Below are positions 35,317-43,788 of a stretch of DNA of 64,000 bases, piece after piece. Origin of the DNA: Corynebacterium mastitidis DSM 44356. Its GTDB lineage: Bacteria > Actinomycetota > Actinomycetes > Mycobacteriales > Mycobacteriaceae. Location: NCBI RefSeq assembly GCF_000375365.1, contig NZ_AQXB01000002.1, positions 1-64,000 on the forward strand, read 5' to 3'. The position numbers and the translations under genes were made by a program. Position 1 is the stretch's first letter; the number at the start of each line of letters is the position of its first letter. Under the pieces are notes generated by a model. It saw only the letters and a program-made list of their open reading frames with translations, was not told the origin of the DNA and searched no databases.

Positions 35317-36811
35317 GCAGCTTTTCCTCGGCATTGACGTTCAATGAAAAGCACGTACGCAGGCAGGATAGCATGGCTGCTTCCTCATCGACGCCGCCTG
35401 CCCAAGCAACGTATCCGTCCGGGCGAACCACAATGACGTCGGGAAAATCCTCAGGAAGGCCGCTACTAACGGCAACAGCATCGGTGAACGGAGGGACTGA
35501 GAGCTTCCCCAGGGCATCAGGAGAAGCAATGAGAAGAAACTTTCCTCGTTGCAAGAGCCTACCGATGCTGGTGATCTCTCCGGATACCGCGACCTCCAGG
35601 TCGGGCATGAACGTTCCATCAAGTGCTGGGTAGCGTTCCAATCCCACGCTGTACTGAGTAGAAACTCCATTGATCCGGTCGGCCAGCCAATCGTGTGTCT
35701 CCTCGGAGCAAAGAAGCTCGGCTATAAAGTTCCGGAGAGGGTCATAGATGGGCGCAGGATTCATCATCAGAGATTGCAGCCGGGTGTTATTGATCAACCA
35801 TTGCCCCGCTGGCTCACGCTCTTGGCCGTATGTGTCGAGCAAATCCTCATCGGCCGCGCCGCTGAGAACGGCGCTGATTTTCCAACCCAAGTTGATAGCG
35901 TCAAGGATTCCCGTGTTGAGACCCTGGCCACCAAGAGGATAGTGAATATGAGCGGCATCGCCGGCAAGGAAGAGTCGGCGATCGCGATAGCGCTGGGCGA
36001 TCCGGCTGTAGTCGCTAAACCGATTGAGGTAGTGCGGAGACTCAAGCTCTACGGGGCTACCGACTACGCGCTCAACTGCGGCGGAGAATTCCTCGGGGGT
36101 GACGGGGGCCTTACGATCCGACGCCGGACCATCGAACTCAAAGACGATGAGCCTGCTCTCCCCATAGGGGTTGTAGTTAAGGAGGCTCCATCCCCGCGGA
36201 GTGTGTGACCATCCATTAGGTATCTGATCGGGCTGCGGGAGGGTGACCAAACCAAGCATGGCCCGCATGGTGGGAGCATGTTCCTGAAAGAAGAAATCCC
36301 CTGATCGCCGGACTATGCTCTGCCCACCGTCTGCGCCGATGACATAGTCCGCACTAACCTCATGGATCTTCCCCTCGGCATCGACGGACCGGACGGATAC
36401 CCCCGCCTCATTCTGTGAGACATCGGTGACGCAGTGCCCTCGTAGCAGGTGGGCTCCGCAGCCCTCTGCGTGGCGGGTAATCGCACGCTTCAAGTCTGCT
36501 TGGGCTATACCCAGCATGACGGGCCCGTCAATCGTCCGTGAGCGGAGCCGTAACCACGGGTATCCCGCGAACTGGAACGGCTCGATTGTGTTCGCTAAGT
36601 GATCGTTCGTGCGGCGTGGAGAAGCGACTATCCCGCGCCTAATAAGAGCAGATATGGCTCGTGCATGGTAGGTACCGGCCTTCGGATATTCGCTGACCGT
36701 ATGACGCTTTTCTAGGACCACGGAAGAGATACTGTGCAGTGCAAGCTCGTTAGCGATCAACATCCCTACAGGGCCGCCGCCGACGATCACTACATCGTAA
36801 TGATGATTCAT
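35309..36811 (-). CDS. FAD-dependent aromatic monooxygenase, PHBH/polyketide-hydroxylase type
   Basis: A 500-residue flavoprotein hydroxylase. The FAD GxGxxG motif is VVIVGGGPVGMLIANELAL (near residue 8), the DG motif is YVIGADGGQSIVRR (near 160) and the GD motif is LFLAGDAAHIHYPLGGQGLN (near 285), followed by GILDAINLGWKISAVL. The C-terminal thioredoxin-like part of this class covers about residues 395-500. Relatives hydroxylate aromatic polyketides or inactivate tetracyclines and rifamycins; the substrate here is unknown. It lies 79 bases after an efflux-pump gene on the same strand, and its base composition is more AT-rich than its neighbours. Confidence 0.87.
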   Translation of the reverse strand: MNHHYDVVIVGGGPVGMLIANELALHSISSVVLEKRHTVSEYPKAGTYHARAISALIRRGIVASPRRTNDHLANTIEPFQFAGYPWLRLRSRTIDGPVMLGIAQADLKRAITRHAEGCGAHLLRGHCVTDVSQNEAGVSVRSVDAEGKIHEVSADYVIGADGGQSIVRRSGDFFFQEHAPTMRAMLGLVTLPQPDQIPNGWSHTPRGWSLLNYNPYGESRLIVFEFDGPASDRKAPVTPEEFSAAVERVVGSPVELESPHYLNRFSDYSRIAQRYRDRRLFLAGDAAHIHYPLGGQGLNTGILDAINLGWKISAVLSGAADEDLLDTYGQEREPAGQWLINNTRLQSLMMNPAPIYDPLRNFIAELLCSEETHDWLADRINGVSTQYSVGLERYPALDGTFMPDLEVAVSGEITSIGRLLQRGKFLLIASPDALGKLSVPPFTDAVAVSSGLPEDFPDVIVVRPDGYVAWAGGVDEEAAMLSCLRTCFSLNVNAEEKLHG

Positions 36812-36890
36812 GATGGCATGATCCTTTCTAGGTGGAGGCGTGAGAGTCTACGAAGTCTTACTCTTCGTTCATCTCGAAAAATTATTTCCA

Positions 36891-38423
36891 TTAAGGTGTG
36901 GTTGATCCACTATCGCTATGGGTGGACTCCGCGTTTGATCTCCGTAGTAGTGCGGTGACCATGACTGATAAAGCTATAGTTAGTGTGAATATGGACCATA
37001 GGAGTGAGCTAAACCCTTCCAGCAGCGTTGTTTTTAGAAGGTGTGATGAAACCCCCGGTGTGTCTATACCGGATATTTCCCCGGTAGTAACAGCATTTAA
37101 TATCGCTTCCTTTTCCTCTTGACTGAAGCTGCTGAGAAGGTATTCCTGGACTCTTAGCCCGATGATCGTGTTTAGTATGCCGCCGAATATTGCAACCGCT
37201 ATCGCCTCGCTTCCTAGCCGGACGGTGGAGACGAGGCCTGATGCCATTCCCGACTTTTCCTCGGGTACCGATCCGATAGCTTGGCTATCGACGAGGCCCA
37301 CGCCTAGTCCGAACCCGAGCCCGATCATTAGGAAGGAGATCACTAAGGAGGGTGGGTGTGGGGTCAAGCCCTGGAAGGTGAGCAGAGCGGAACCGATCGA
37401 AAAGAAGGAGATGCTGCCGCCGAGGATCGTCCAAGAGGGGATGCCACGGTCGTGAAGTTTTCCGGCGATGAGTGGACCGAAGATAACGGGGGCGGTCATG
37501 ATGAGCATGGTCATTCCCAGTGCTCCTGGCGATAGCTCCCATGCTCCGGTGAGAAGAATGGGGTAGTAGGTGAGCAGAGTGACAAATCCTATTGCGCCTG
37601 CCGTCGGGACGAGGAGAAGCCCGAGGAGCTGTGGTGATCTGAGAAGGCCGAAATCAAGAAGGGGATGCTGGACGCGCCGCTCAATCTGGAGGAATCCAAT
37701 AAACAGAATGATGCCGAGGAGGAGGGTGGTGAGGGTTCTAGGGGTAGACCATCCCCAAGCGTTGCCTTGAGATATCCCGGTGATGGTGAGGGTAATGGAG
37801 GATGTAAAAATAAGCGCCCCCACGTAGTCTATCTTGGTTGCGGTGGGGTTTGGGGCGTCTTTAACGCGAGAGTAAAGGATTAGAGCTATTGATAGGCTCA
37901 TCGCTGCCGCGCTAAACCAAAATATTCCAGACCATCCCGTCACAGCGATTGTCAGCGATGAGACGGTGGGGCCAAAACCCAGGCCCACTCCGGCGGCTGT
38001 GCCAAATAGGGAAAAGGCGCGTGCTGAGGCCTTTCCTGAAAAAGTGATAGCCAACAGCGCTCCCGAACAGGAGAATACGATAGCGGCACCTACTCCCGCT
38101 AGGGCGCGGGCGACATCGAGGAACATGAGGTTTGGTGCTACTGCACTGAGCGCTGCCGAGAGGGTGAAGATGAACGACCCGACAATGAGTCCGCGCGTTC
38201 GTCCAAAATGATCGGCGAGGGAGCCTGCTACCAGGCTGAACACTGCGAAGGTGAGGTTAAAGGCATTGACCACCCACTGTAGTTGAGTTGGTTGTGCTCC
38301 CAATTCTGAGGCTATATGGGGAAGAGTCACTCCGGTTCCGGATACGCCCATCGGTACGATGGTGACGCTGAGGAGGATGGCGGTGAGAAGAATATTTGGT
38401 TTTTCTTGAAGTTTATTGTCCAT
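36891..38423 (-). CDS. DHA2-family MFS drug efflux transporter (14 helices)
   Basis: A 510-residue proton-coupled exporter of the EmrB/QacA group. It has about fourteen hydrophobic segments. Motif A appears as GSLADHFGRTRGLIVG (about residues 67-82) and the motif C-type glycine/proline run is GTAAGVGLGFGPTVS (about 141-155). Drug:proton antiporters of this group expel lipophilic cations or antibiotics. It is the first gene of a three-gene unit with the monooxygenase and the Rv3651-like protein. Low GC compared with the flanks suggests horizontal gain. Confidence 0.9.
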   Translation of the reverse strand: MDNKLQEKPNILLTAILLSVTIVPMGVSGTGVTLPHIASELGAQPTQLQWVVNAFNLTFAVFSLVAGSLADHFGRTRGLIVGSFIFTLSAALSAVAPNLMFLDVARALAGVGAAIVFSCSGALLAITFSGKASARAFSLFGTAAGVGLGFGPTVSSLTIAVTGWSGIFWFSAAAMSLSIALILYSRVKDAPNPTATKIDYVGALIFTSSITLTITGISQGNAWGWSTPRTLTTLLLGIILFIGFLQIERRVQHPLLDFGLLRSPQLLGLLLVPTAGAIGFVTLLTYYPILLTGAWELSPGALGMTMLIMTAPVIFGPLIAGKLHDRGIPSWTILGGSISFFSIGSALLTFQGLTPHPPSLVISFLMIGLGFGLGVGLVDSQAIGSVPEEKSGMASGLVSTVRLGSEAIAVAIFGGILNTIIGLRVQEYLLSSFSQEEKEAILNAVTTGEISGIDTPGVSSHLLKTTLLEGFSSLLWSIFTLTIALSVMVTALLRRSNAESTHSDSGSTTP

Positions 38424-38442
38424 AATTTAACCTGGTATTCCC

Positions 38443-38525
38443 ATTTTGAAAATCGGTGACCGATCCTGTGCATACTTCCGGAGTGGGCCGGGGATTTTGG
38501 AAATCGGTTTGTTAGTTCCCATAGT
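38443..38525. promoter_or_regulatory. Control region upstream of the efflux pump gene
   Basis: Two near-identical 15-base copies, attttgaaaatcggt (38443-38457) and attttggaaatcggt (38494-38508), are spaced 51 bases apart, close to five helical turns. The first copy ends in the perfect palindrome ATCGGT-g-ACCGAT (38452-38464), about 30 bases before the pump ATG. The second copy overlaps a rightward -35 (TTGGAA, 38497-38502) that is 17 bases from CATAGT (38520-38525). This looks like a divergent, regulator-bound promoter region. Confidence 0.6.
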
Positions 38526-38558
38526 GTTTGCGTGCTAGCGCCTGGGGGAAAAGGGGAA

Positions 38559-38699
38559 ATGATGATAAAAGACATCGGCGCGACGGTTGGTGGGGAATCT
38601 GAGATGCGTGTGCTCGCGCGGTGTGAGTGTGGGAAGAGCTGGGTTGAATCCAGGTGCAAGAATCATGGTGGCCCCTTGGTGTACCTCTGTTCGAACTGA
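38559..38699 (+). CDS. Candidate small Cys-rich protein
   Basis: A 46-residue frame beginning MMIKDIGATVGG with four cysteines in the arrangement RCECGKSW...RCKNHGG...YLCSN, which could bind zinc. It has a good upstream aagggg, and a plausible promoter (TTGGAA, 17 bases, CATAGT) lies 33 bases before it, divergent from the efflux pump. No family is recognised and it may be the start of a decayed gene. Confidence 0.35.
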   Translation: MMIKDIGATVGGESEMRVLARCECGKSWVESRCKNHGGPLVYLCSN

Positions 38700-39134
38700 A
38701 AGACGCCCGCTCTGGCGATGGCCGGAGTGGCGTAGATGAGGTCTGGGCTTGTGGGCAAGGGGCCTACGAAGCAACTCTCTATCTGATGATCACATGATGG
38801 GCAGGTTTGCTCTTTTTTGCAAGCGATGTGGCCGGTAGGTCCTGATGGTGTGAGCGGTTGCGTTGAAAAAGTAGAGTTCAGGAGGCATTTCGGGTATGCA
38901 AGGTGTGATATTTCACATTCCGCTGTGAGCGGGTGATGTCGTCCGTGCATCGGCGGCGCGTCTCTGGCGTCCTGTGATCCCTCTGTTCCCTGTGTTTGGG
39001 TGGGACTGCCCCGATGGTTCGTCACTTGTTACAAGACCATTACCTTTTGTTTTGTGCATACATTCTTTTTTTGGTCGCAGTAGCCTTTGTTGCGGCCACC
39101 GTGGCAGCGGCGAGGGATGGTGCCGAAACCCGGT
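38700..39134. other. Gene-free stretch after the accessory block
   Basis: About 430 bases in which no convincing gene is seen on either strand. It is AT-richer than the flanks. A leftward frame with a CPSCDH cysteine pair exists (38663-39025) but has no ribosome site or known domain. It may be remnant DNA from the exchange that brought in the efflux block. Confidence 0.45.
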
Positions 39135-39147
39135 TACAATCAACTCC

Positions 39148-39981
39148 GTGACCACCCCACCACCCCTGCTCATCGTCAGCGACATCGACGGCACGCTCAT
39201 CACCTCCGAGGAGCGGGTACCGGAGCGCCTGCGGGCGGTGCTGGGGAGGGCCGTCGAGAAGCGGTGCGCCGTGGCGCTGGCTACGGGCAGGCCGCACCGC
39301 TGGCTCTTTCCGGTGCTGGAGCAGCTTCCCGTGCGCCCGGTGTGCGCCACGGCCAACGGCGCGGTGCTCTACGACCCCGCGGAGGACGCCATCCTGCGCG
39401 TCCGCGCCCTCGCTCCGGACACCATGCGCGACGTGGTGGCGCGTGCCCGCGCGGCGTTGGGGGAGCGCGGGGAGCCGCTGAGCGTGGCGGCGGAGCGCTG
39501 CGGGGCGTCCGCCTTTGACTCGGAGGAGGAGCTGTTCGTGGTGAGCCCGCGCTACGTGCACACCTGGGAGGCGCAGGGCTACGCCGTGCGCTCGGAGGAC
39601 GAGGTGATAGCGGAGCCCGCCGTGAAGCTGCTGTTGCGCAACGAGCGTATGACCTCCGCGCAGATGTATGAGGCGATCGCCCCGGCCCTGGATCCTCGGG
39701 TGGCGCATCTGACCTACTCCATGCCGGAGGGATTGCTGGAGGTGGCGGCGCCGGGGGTGACCAAGCAGGTGGCGGTGGCCGACCTGGCGCGCCGTCATGG
39801 CGTGCCCCGGGAGCGGGTGGTGTGCTTTGGGGACATGCCCAACGACGTGGAGATGCTGCGCTGGGCCGGGCTGGGCGTGGCGATGGGCAACGCGGCCCCG
39901 GAGGTGAAGCGCGCGGCGGATCGGGTGACGGGCACGAACGACGAGTGCGGGGTGGCGCAGGTGCTGGAGGAGTGGTTTTAG
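39148..39981 (+). CDS. HAD-superfamily Cof-type phosphatase
   Basis: A 277-residue hydrolase with intact HAD motifs: SDIDGTLITSEERVP (nucleophile Asp), LATGRPHRWL (motif II), the Lys in APGVTKQVAVADLARRHG, and CFGDMPNDVEMLRWAG (metal site). Cof-type enzymes dephosphorylate sugar phosphates or cofactors; the substrate is unknown. The GTG at 39148 has TACAAT 7 bases upstream, so a leaderless start is likely, and upstream frames are ignored. By gene order it may correspond to the HAD gene that follows an acyltransferase gene in C. glutamicum. Confidence 0.9.
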   Translation: MTTPPPLLIVSDIDGTLITSEERVPERLRAVLGRAVEKRCAVALATGRPHRWLFPVLEQLPVRPVCATANGAVLYDPAEDAILRVRALAPDTMRDVVARARAALGERGEPLSVAAERCGASAFDSEEELFVVSPRYVHTWEAQGYAVRSEDEVIAEPAVKLLLRNERMTSAQMYEAIAPALDPRVAHLTYSMPEGLLEVAAPGVTKQVAVADLARRHGVPRERVVCFGDMPNDVEMLRWAGLGVAMGNAAPEVKRAADRVTGTNDECGVAQVLEEWF

Positions 39982-40037
39982 GGAGCGCGCCGTGTTTGCG
40001 TCCGCTGAACAACCCCCGTAGACGGGAGGAGTTGGTG

Positions 40038-42284
40038 ATGAAGAAAGCGGTGCCTGTGGCCGGGGCCGCGAGGCCGGGCTCGTCGTTCTCGTGGCTTCCC
40101 GGTCCCGAGGGGGCGCGGTCGGTGAGGGCTCGCGCGGGGCGCGTCGGGCAGGGGCTTGGAGGGCTGGGGCGTCGCGCCCGCGCTTCCCGGTTCTCCTTGG
40201 TGGTGCTTTTCCTCGCCGTCTCGATCCTTGGGCTTGCCAGCGCCGGGCTGGGTGCGATGCACGCCGCGTATTCCGGCATCGAGGGGCGCGACGCCGCCCG
40301 CTCCCCGGTTTCCGCCGCCGAGGGGGAGTCGGCCGCCTTCCTGTACCGCGAGGTGCATGACTCGATGGTGGGCACCCCGCTGGATGCCTCCGTGGTGTAT
40401 CTGTGGCCCCTGGTGGAGGACGCTCCCCTGCCGCCCGGCGTGGCGCAGTGGCCCGCCCCGGGGGAGGCGGTGCTTTCTCCCGCCTTGCGGGAGATGGCCG
40501 CCGAGGAGGGATTGGATTCCAGGTATGGCCGGGTGGCGGGCACCATCGGGCCGGAGGGGTTGGCTACGGGCGGCGAGCCCCTGGCCTACGTGGTGCCCCG
40601 CGAGATGCCGGGGGAGGTCCGGGAGAACTTTATGACCGCCAGCGTGGGCTACGGGGCCGGGGGCCGGGGAACGGGGGAGGTCGTGGAGATGGCACCCTTC
40701 CCGCTGGCGGCCTCGGCCTACGTTCTCACCGTGGGCGTTTCCGCCGTGATCCTCGGGGTCATCGCGGTGGCGCAGGGCCGCGAGGGCAGGCAGCGGCAGA
40801 ACATGCTGCTCTTCACCCTGGGCTACACCTGGCGGGAGCGCCTGCGGTGGATGGCGGCACAGGTGCGGCTGCCCCTGCTCGGGGCGGTAGCGCTTTCCGG
40901 GACGGTGGTGGCTCTTGCGGGAACATGCGGCCTGCGCCTGCCGGGCATGAACACGGGGGTCTCCGCCGGGGATCTGCGGGCGGGGCTGCCGGTGATCCTC
41001 GGGGCGATGCTGCTTGCCTGGCTGGCCTTCCTGGTCTATTACTTCCGCACCTGCCTGGTGGTGCCCAGAAACCTCGCGGCTAACAGGCCGCGCGCCCGGG
41101 AGCAGGAGTTCAGCCCCCGCCGTGCGCTGGTGTGCCTCCTGGCGGCCCCGGCGGCGGTCGGCGTGCTCGTGGCGGTGCAGCGCACGGGGTCGGAGCTGCT
41201 CTTCTTTGTGTACCTCGCCGCGCTGTTGGTGGTGGTGTTCACCCTCTTCGACCTGGTGGGATACCTCATGCTGCGGGTCTCCGCCGCGCTGCGGAGGTGG
41301 GGAGGGCGTCGGCGCAGCCCCGCGGCCATCGTGGGCGCCGCGGGCATCGTGCACCGCATCCGCCCCGTGGCGGTGCTGGGCGTGAGCGTGGCCGCCTGCC
41401 TGCTCGTGGGAACGCAGGTGCAGGGCTTCCTGGTCTCCTGGGCGGAGGGCTCCCGGGTGGCGCGGGTGGCGCACGAGGAGTTCCGGGACTCCGTGGTGGA
41501 GATCTCTCCCCAGATGGGTTTCTACGCGGGGTCGGAGGCGCTGCTCCCGGAGCTTGCCCGGCAGGCCCCCGGGGCCACTATCATGCTCACCCAGACCGCC
41601 TGCGGGGAGAGCGGGTGCGTGCCGCGCTCCGCGCTGTTCGAGCGGGGCGACGCCCCCGTGGAGCGGGCGTACCTCCGCTATCTCTTCGGGCCGCAGGAGC
41701 CGCAGCAGGCGAGGCTCGAAGATCTGCTGGCCGATCAGGATCGGGGAGAGGTGCTGATCTCCGTGGTGTACCCGGAGGGCCGGGCCGCGGACCTCCGCGG
41801 GGTCAAGGAGACCGTGGCCCGCGAGACCGTGCCCATGTGGCGAACCTGGAGCCCCGCCACCTCGGACTACTACGGCGCGAGCATGGGGGCGCGCCAGGCC
41901 GCCTGGGTGGGGTACTTCGGCCTCATCGCATTAGGCGTCATGCTCTGCGGCATCCTCGTCGTTCTCCTCTCGGACGTGACCGCCACCATGAGGCGCATGG
42001 GCCCGCTGGTGGTGCTCTCGGACTCCGGGGGCGTGCTCCGGGGCGTGGCGCTGGTGCGCCTGGGCGTCCCGGTGCTCCTGGGCTTTGCCGTGGGCGGAGG
42101 CATGGCGCTCATGCTTTCCTCGGCCCTGGCGCTGTCCTTTGGCTCCTCCCTCTCCTACGCCCTGCCCTTCCTCCTGCTGCGCGCGGTGGTGGTGGGCCTG
42201 GGGCTGGCGGTGGCCGCCGCCGTGTCCTTCTACCGCGCGCGAACGATCATGAAGGGTTGGAAGGTGGGAACATGGGTGTCCTAA
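40038..42284 (+). CDS. FtsX-type ABC transporter permease with large external domain
   Basis: A 748-residue permease. A Pro/Gly-rich N-terminal region is followed by a membrane helix (about residues 52-80), an external domain of about 155 residues, a block of helices with FtsX-type pattern (about 235-450), a second external domain (about 470-620, with a TACGESGCVPRS cysteine pair) and a final three-helix FtsX block. The ATG at 40038 follows gggaggag. It overlaps its ATPase gene by 13 bases. Such pairs export lipids, lipoproteins or peptides, or work as antimicrobial-peptide sensors; no kinase pair is adjacent. Confidence 0.85.
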   Translation: MKKAVPVAGAARPGSSFSWLPGPEGARSVRARAGRVGQGLGGLGRRARASRFSLVVLFLAVSILGLASAGLGAMHAAYSGIEGRDAARSPVSAAEGESAAFLYREVHDSMVGTPLDASVVYLWPLVEDAPLPPGVAQWPAPGEAVLSPALREMAAEEGLDSRYGRVAGTIGPEGLATGGEPLAYVVPREMPGEVRENFMTASVGYGAGGRGTGEVVEMAPFPLAASAYVLTVGVSAVILGVIAVAQGREGRQRQNMLLFTLGYTWRERLRWMAAQVRLPLLGAVALSGTVVALAGTCGLRLPGMNTGVSAGDLRAGLPVILGAMLLAWLAFLVYYFRTCLVVPRNLAANRPRAREQEFSPRRALVCLLAAPAAVGVLVAVQRTGSELLFFVYLAALLVVVFTLFDLVGYLMLRVSAALRRWGGRRRSPAAIVGAAGIVHRIRPVAVLGVSVAACLLVGTQVQGFLVSWAEGSRVARVAHEEFRDSVVEISPQMGFYAGSEALLPELARQAPGATIMLTQTACGESGCVPRSALFERGDAPVERAYLRYLFGPQEPQQARLEDLLADQDRGEVLISVVYPEGRAADLRGVKETVARETVPMWRTWSPATSDYYGASMGARQAAWVGYFGLIALGVMLCGILVVLLSDVTATMRRMGPLVVLSDSGGVLRGVALVRLGVPVLLGFAVGGGMALMLSSALALSFGSSLSYALPFLLLRAVVVGLGLAVAAAVSFYRARTIMKGWKVGTWVS

Positions 42285-42922
42285 AAATCTCAGGGCTGCG
42301 TGCCGACGTCCCGGGGCGCACCCTTTTCTCGGGCCTGGACGTGGAGGTCCGGGCCGGGGAGGCGTTGGCCGTGGTGGGCCCCTCCGGAGTGGGCAAGTCC
42401 ACGCTGCTCAACCAGGTGCTGGGCCTGGCCCCCGCCCCGGTGGGCGCGATCGAGGTGACCGGTAGGCGCATGAACGGCGTGCCCCGCGCCCAGGCCGCCG
42501 CGGTGCGCCGCGAGGCCATCGGCGTGATCTTCCAGGACGGGGAACTGCTCCCCGAACTCTCCGCGCGGGACAACGTGGCGGTGGCGCAGATGATGATGGA
42601 TGGCGCGGGCGCGGAGCCTGGGCGCGCCGGGCGGCTCCTGGCCATGCTGGGGGTGCCGCCGGAGACCCTGGCCCGGGACCTCTCCGGCGGGGAGCGGCAG
42701 CGCACCGCCATCGCGAGGGCCCTAGTGACCGACCCCGCCGTGATCCTCGCGGACGAGCCCACCGGGGCGCTGGACACGCTCACCCGGGACGAGGTGGCGG
42801 ATCAGCTCTTCTCCCTGGTGCACGAGCAGGGCAAGGGCATGCTCGTGGTCACGCACGACGAGACCATCGCGCGCCGGGCGGACCGTGTGCTCAACCTGGC
42901 GGACTACGCGCCGGGTCGCTGA
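42272..42922 (+). CDS. ABC transporter ATP-binding protein
   Basis: A 216-residue ATPase of the MacB/LolD type. Walker A is VVGPSGVGKSTLLNQ, the Q-loop is IFQDGELLPELS, the signature is DLSGGERQRTAIARAL, Walker B is VILADEPTGALD and the switch His is in VVTHDETIARRADRVLNL. It partners the FtsX-type permease upstream, whose last codons overlap its start. The gene unit ends here, and the toxin-antitoxin island begins about 100 bases later. Confidence 0.92.
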   Translation: MGVLKISGLRADVPGRTLFSGLDVEVRAGEALAVVGPSGVGKSTLLNQVLGLAPAPVGAIEVTGRRMNGVPRAQAAAVRREAIGVIFQDGELLPELSARDNVAVAQMMMDGAGAEPGRAGRLLAMLGVPPETLARDLSGGERQRTAIARALVTDPAVILADEPTGALDTLTRDEVADQLFSLVHEQGKGMLVVTHDETIARRADRVLNLADYAPGR

Positions 42923-43026
42923 GGGGGTGGGGCTGGGCTCCCTCCTTCCCGCGCCGATGACGATGTGGGTATGGTTTTAAAGGGAGCGCCATGATGGGGG
43001 TGGTGTGAGGATCGGGGGTATGACTC

Positions 43027-43266
43027 ATGCGGATATTGGATTCGGCCCTGCGGCACGGGATTCGGCCCGCCGAGATAGTGAGGGCCCTCGCGTTGTCGGT
43101 GTACAGTGGGCGGATACGGGATGACCCTCCCAAGTACCTTGTGATCGGTTTCGACTCCGCTCGGCGCTTGTTGGAGATCGTTTATGTAACGAACGCCGCC
43201 GGTGACATAACCGTTATTCACGCGATGAAATTACGCAAGAAGTATTATTCTTTGTTGAGGGGTTGA
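43027..43266 (+). CDS. Candidate type II toxin, BrnT/DUF4258-like
   Basis: A 79-residue protein with LRHGIRPAEIVRALA, YLVIGFDSARRLLEIVYV and TVIHAMKLRKKYYSLL. The alternating pattern of a helix followed by strands ending in a basic His-Ala-Met-Arg-type segment resembles small RelE-superfamily toxins (BrnT or DUF4258). Their known action is RNA cleavage. The partner gene follows 5 bases later. The family call is by pattern only. Confidence 0.6.
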   Translation: MRILDSALRHGIRPAEIVRALALSVYSGRIRDDPPKYLVIGFDSARRLLEIVYVTNAAGDITVIHAMKLRKKYYSLLRG

Positions 43267-43271
43267 AGATT

Positions 43272-43523
43272 ATGCTGGCGGAAAAGTCCGTGGAGATAGT
43301 CGATCGCGTCGAGGGAATGACCGACGCCGAGGTGGCCCGGTTGGTGGCCGAGGCTGAGGCCGGTTATCCCCTCGAGTCCCTGGCCGAGGGGGCACGGGGG
43401 CCGGCTGCGGCTTTGCTCGATCTGCCGGAGGACGTACGCGGGGAGATCATCCGGGTATGCCTGGAAAGCGGCGCCTCTCCTCGGCATGTGATCGCGCAGA
43501 TTCTTGCGGAGCGCTCCTCTTAG
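43272..43523 (+). CDS. Candidate antitoxin partner of the 43.0 kb toxin
   Basis: An 83-residue acidic helical protein (VDRVEGMTDAEVARLVAEAE, then LPEDVRGEIIRVCLESGASP). It follows the toxin-like gene directly, has an acidic charge opposite to its partner, and so fits an antitoxin. A TTG at 43263 overlaps the previous stop; the ATG at 43272 is preferred. Its last codons and stop (gctcctcttag) lie inside a repeat that is duplicated at 44732. Confidence 0.5.
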   Translation: MLAEKSVEIVDRVEGMTDAEVARLVAEAEAGYPLESLAEGARGPAAALLDLPEDVRGEIIRVCLESGASPRHVIAQILAERSS

Positions 43524-43650
43524 GACACCGCCGAGACAATAGAGCGGGTCCGCTCGTGGATCGGGGAAGATGGGAGGCCTAGAGGTCAGCCGCGCCCGCC
43601 TGCTGCGTCTCCCCGGAGGCGTCGGTGGCCTGCCGGAAGGGTGCCGGTGG
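43513..43650. repeat. Direct repeat, left copy, from the amidase 3' end
   Basis: A 138-base imperfect copy of 44732-44888. Both begin gctcctcttaggacaccgcc and end ggtgccggtgg-like or gacgccggtgg-like. The left copy has lost about 11 bases of the terminator stem and about 10 bases of coding sequence. The two copies bracket the second toxin-antitoxin pair and point to insertion or unequal recombination. Confidence 0.85.
43579..43650 (-). pseudogene. Duplicated C-terminal fragment of the peptidoglycan amidase gene
   Basis: Read leftward, this fragment encodes DASGETQQAGAADL and a stop, against DASGEAQQAGAANL and a stop in the intact gene ending at 44809. It has no start and is cut off by unrelated sequence, so it is a non-functional remnant. 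Confidence 0.8.
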
Positions 43651-43788
43651 ACGAGCCTCGCGGTGATGTCCTGTGGCTTTGCCATATCAAGGCGGCACCG
43701 CAGGTACGTATCGGTTGACGCGGACGGCCGTTTGTGCAGATAAACGTAGGGTTGATCGCGGGGGTTATGCAGTGTAATCATTGTTTAC

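Noticed and set aside
38663-39025. Leftward frame with a CPSCDH cysteine pair after the accessory block
   Set aside because: There is no ribosome site or recognisable domain, and composition looks non-coding; kept only as part of a gene-free stretch.
40038-42922. ABC transporter as the heme exporter HrtBA
   Set aside because: HrtB is about half this length with one FtsX domain, and the transporter is 34 kb from the HrrSA-like pair.
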